The notes beneath the pieces were generated by a model. It saw only the letters and a program-made list of their open reading frames with translations. It did not search any database and was not told the DNA's origin. Both the position numbers and the translations under genes were made by a program. From assembly GCA_946965045.2 (NCBI GenBank), contig OX337238.1:2170001-2234000 (forward strand): a DNA stretch of 64,000 nt. Direction: 5' to 3'. Every line of letters begins with the position of its first letter. Position 1 is the stretch's first letter. This stretch comes from Epithemia pelagica (taxonomy: Eukaryota > Bacillariophyta > Bacillariophyceae > Surirellales > Surirellaceae). This document shows positions 63,201 through 64,000 of the stretch, in pieces.

Positions 63201-64000
63201 TGGGTGCTTCACCAATGCTCTCTGACAGATTCTCGAGGATTCCAGAAATATCAGATTTCAGACCATCAAATGAAGGGACGACGGAAAGAATTCCATGTCG
63301 AATAGGGGCTTTGCTTTGGTCGACGTCAGCAAACTGGAACGTGAACAAGCAGGTGAGACGACCGTCTTTTTCAGTGACCTGGAGGTCCAAGATTCTGTGA
63401 GCCCGGTAAACACGGCGAACATAAACTTCCATAGCCGCCATTTTGACGTCACTTGCGGGGTCGGTAAATAGAGAGGTCAAAAGATCCACACCAGCCGAGA
63501 GCGTACTGCTTCTAGAGAGCTTTGTAAAGTCAGCGGCAGGGTCGTTCAATTGAGCACGAAGTTCTTCTGCTCGACTTTCGAACGACGGAACCTTCGATTG
63601 ACGAATAATCTCGTCCGCAGCCAAGGCAATTTCTCCGTAAACCTTGTCCTTAAGCTCGGCCAGTTTCCCCAAGACTTCCATAAGCGGTTCAGGGAGACCT
63701 GCAGCTCCGAATCGGTCATCAAACAATTCAACTTGGCGGAGCATTGCAAGTACAAGACGTGCGCGGTTACGAAGTTGCTGGTGAGCCTGGTTTTCGGCAA
63801 TGACAAGGTCCAAGTCTTCCGCATTGGCCTTGGTCAAGTCACGGACAACGTCATCCAGAAGCTTTCCGGCAAAGATGCTTTCGACGCGCAAAAATTCGTT
63901 GAATGCCTCTGTGACAATAGCAGCGGCTGACTCCAAGTCCTCAACTCCTTCAAAAGGCTTTTGGGCAACGACTTCGGCATCACCACTGAAACCGGCAAGC
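60214..64000 (-). CDS. ACC1: Acetyl-CoA carboxylase, C-terminal part (5' end off the window)
   Basis: Multidomain eukaryotic acetyl-CoA carboxylase, which makes malonyl-CoA from acetyl-CoA, bicarbonate and ATP for fatty acid synthesis. The frame runs without a stop from 60214 to the right edge, so the biotin carboxylase and biotin carrier domains lie outside. The part here covers the central ACC region and the full carboxyltransferase. Its motifs include GARIGLFDELK, SYVTGRSVGIGAYLVRLGQR, GVSHEVVEDDQQGVASILKWLS, the second-lobe LFPDSSYKTAQAL and FANWRGFSGGSRDM, and PHGELRGGSWVV. Diatoms have plastid and cytosolic forms; the transit peptide that would decide lies outside. No intron or break in this part. 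Convergent with ALG2, stops 158 bp apart. Confidence 0.95.
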   Translation of the reverse strand, partial: LAGFSGDAEVVAQKPFEGVEDLESAAAIVTEAFNEFLRVESIFAGKLLDDVVRDLTKANAEDLDLVIAENQAHQQLRNRARLVLAMLRQVELFDDRFGAAGLPEPLMEVLGKLAELKDKVYGEIALAADEIIRQSKVPSFESRAEELRAQLNDPAADFTKLSRSSTLSAGVDLLTSLFTDPASDVKMAAMEVYVRRVYRAHRILDLQVTEKDGRLTCLFTFQFADVDQSKAPIRHGILSVVPSFDGLKSDISGILENLSESIGEAPTRAEGGPLNILHVAIADGKSGEISAFEYLLADHSKELDALGIRDANFLLPNNKKDPSYFTFPQSEGFKEDPLRRNMRPTFFDLLELNRLAENFNLERTSAIGRNAQVYIGTEKSDKPIRGGAPQVVFVRGISHSPGMVTDLGAMRAMQQGLDELERAQANSKVTRQSSSRIFLHSLYEIEGSSPTDLAVRFKEIMGSMKSKLATRLLKLRVDEIEVKIRLLSTAEDGTPISRSVRLVASSIDGQYLTPNAYLEAPDPVTGVTTEFCLLEESGESSMCVLDPYATSNIVQMKRANARRVGSTYAYDFLGLMEVGLLAEWDEYISGLPARSSIEAPGNVFSAQELLEDDTGALVLGSRTVGTNKVGMVGWKVTMKTPEYPEGRDVIVISNDVTVQSGSFGVEEDEFYYKASTYARENNLPRVYIACNAGARIGLFDELKEQINIKFVDAENPAKGFEYLYLTDEDYQALPEGAVIAEKVAEGWALSDVIGTKHGIGVENLQGSGKIAGETSRAYDEGFTLSYVTGRSVGIGAYLVRLGQRVIQMKEGPIILTGFSALNKLLGRDVYTSQDQLGGPQIMYPNGVSHEVVEDDQQGVASILKWLSFVPKTIGGLPAARISADPVDRPVAWRPTPTPYDPRLMLSGTSDMAGFFDKGSWKEYLDGWGKSVVIGRGRLGGIPMGAIAVETRLVDKVIPADPADPNSREAVLPQAGQVLFPDSSYKTAQALNDFNKEGLPVMIFANWRGFSGGSRDMAGEILKFGSMIVDALREYNNPVYIYLPPHGELRGGSWVVVDPTINEEKMEMYADPDSRGGILEPAGITEIKFRLPDQLKAMHRLDAQLKLLDAELEMAELEEDKAAIQSQITAREEVLKPVYLQAATEFADLHDKTGRMKAKGVIRESVPWESSREYFYWRVKRRIAEDDVVSQLRAADVALTKEGAVEIIQSMFDGDYEDNKAVADFFESNADAVAAKVKSVKAAGVQAQIEALQKDLASLDFQ

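Noticed and set aside
1-64000. tRNA, rRNA or other structured RNA genes
   Set aside because: I looked for tRNA-like B-box and acceptor pairing and for rRNA motifs and found none I could support by eye.

Overview
The window looks like a piece of a diatom (stramenopile alga) nuclear genome. The evidence is CoDi-type Copia retrotransposons, very short GT-AG introns (about 67-89 nt) where I could resolve them, a large multidomain eukaryotic acetyl-CoA carboxylase, an ALG2 mannosyltransferase and a PP2A catalytic subunit. There is no bacterial operon structure. The species call is inference; pennate diatoms are the closest fit I know of.

Most of the window is mobile DNA. From left to right it holds: a three-exon orphan gene (521-2513); a decayed Copia element with a 317-bp tandem amplification (about 3049-9137); element 1, a 7.7-kb TIR transposon with a RecQ-like helicase and a very large putative transposase (9778-17508, 10-bp target duplication); a gene-poor stretch with a TA-flanked MITE and dispersed duplications (17.5-22.9 kb); an intact Ty3/Gypsy element (22958-28668, 5-bp target duplication CCCGA); element 3, about 6.2 kb (29537-35769), with a putative DDE transposase of an unnamed algal family and a convergent accessory gene; and element 2, an 11-kb foldback-type transposon (about 36097-47095) inserted into a small host ORF. 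Element 2 has >1-kb inverted repeats built partly of 193-bp subrepeats. It carries a piggyBac-like transposase, a SET-like plus 2OG-Fe(II)-oxygenase-like fusion gene and two orphan genes. Next come a PP2A catalytic subunit gene, a decayed P-loop ATPase gene split by a Copia element with identical LTRs (50478-56716, target duplication GTTGG), ALG2, and the C-terminal two thirds or so of acetyl-CoA carboxylase running off the right edge.

The ordinary host genes are PP2A (phosphoprotein phosphatase), ALG2 (second and third mannoses of the N-glycan precursor) and ACC (malonyl-CoA for fatty acids). The last two are tail to tail, 158 bp apart.

The main candidates for undescribed biology are the three large TIR elements. 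Each pairs a transposase-like gene with accessory genes: a RecQ-like helicase, a two-domain putative chromatin modifier, or an orphan protein. Several reading frames in them are broken by single stops or frameshifts, so these copies may be recently dead. In element 2, the near-identical TIRs say that the insertion is young. Family names for the transposases rest on motifs read by eye; no database search was possible.
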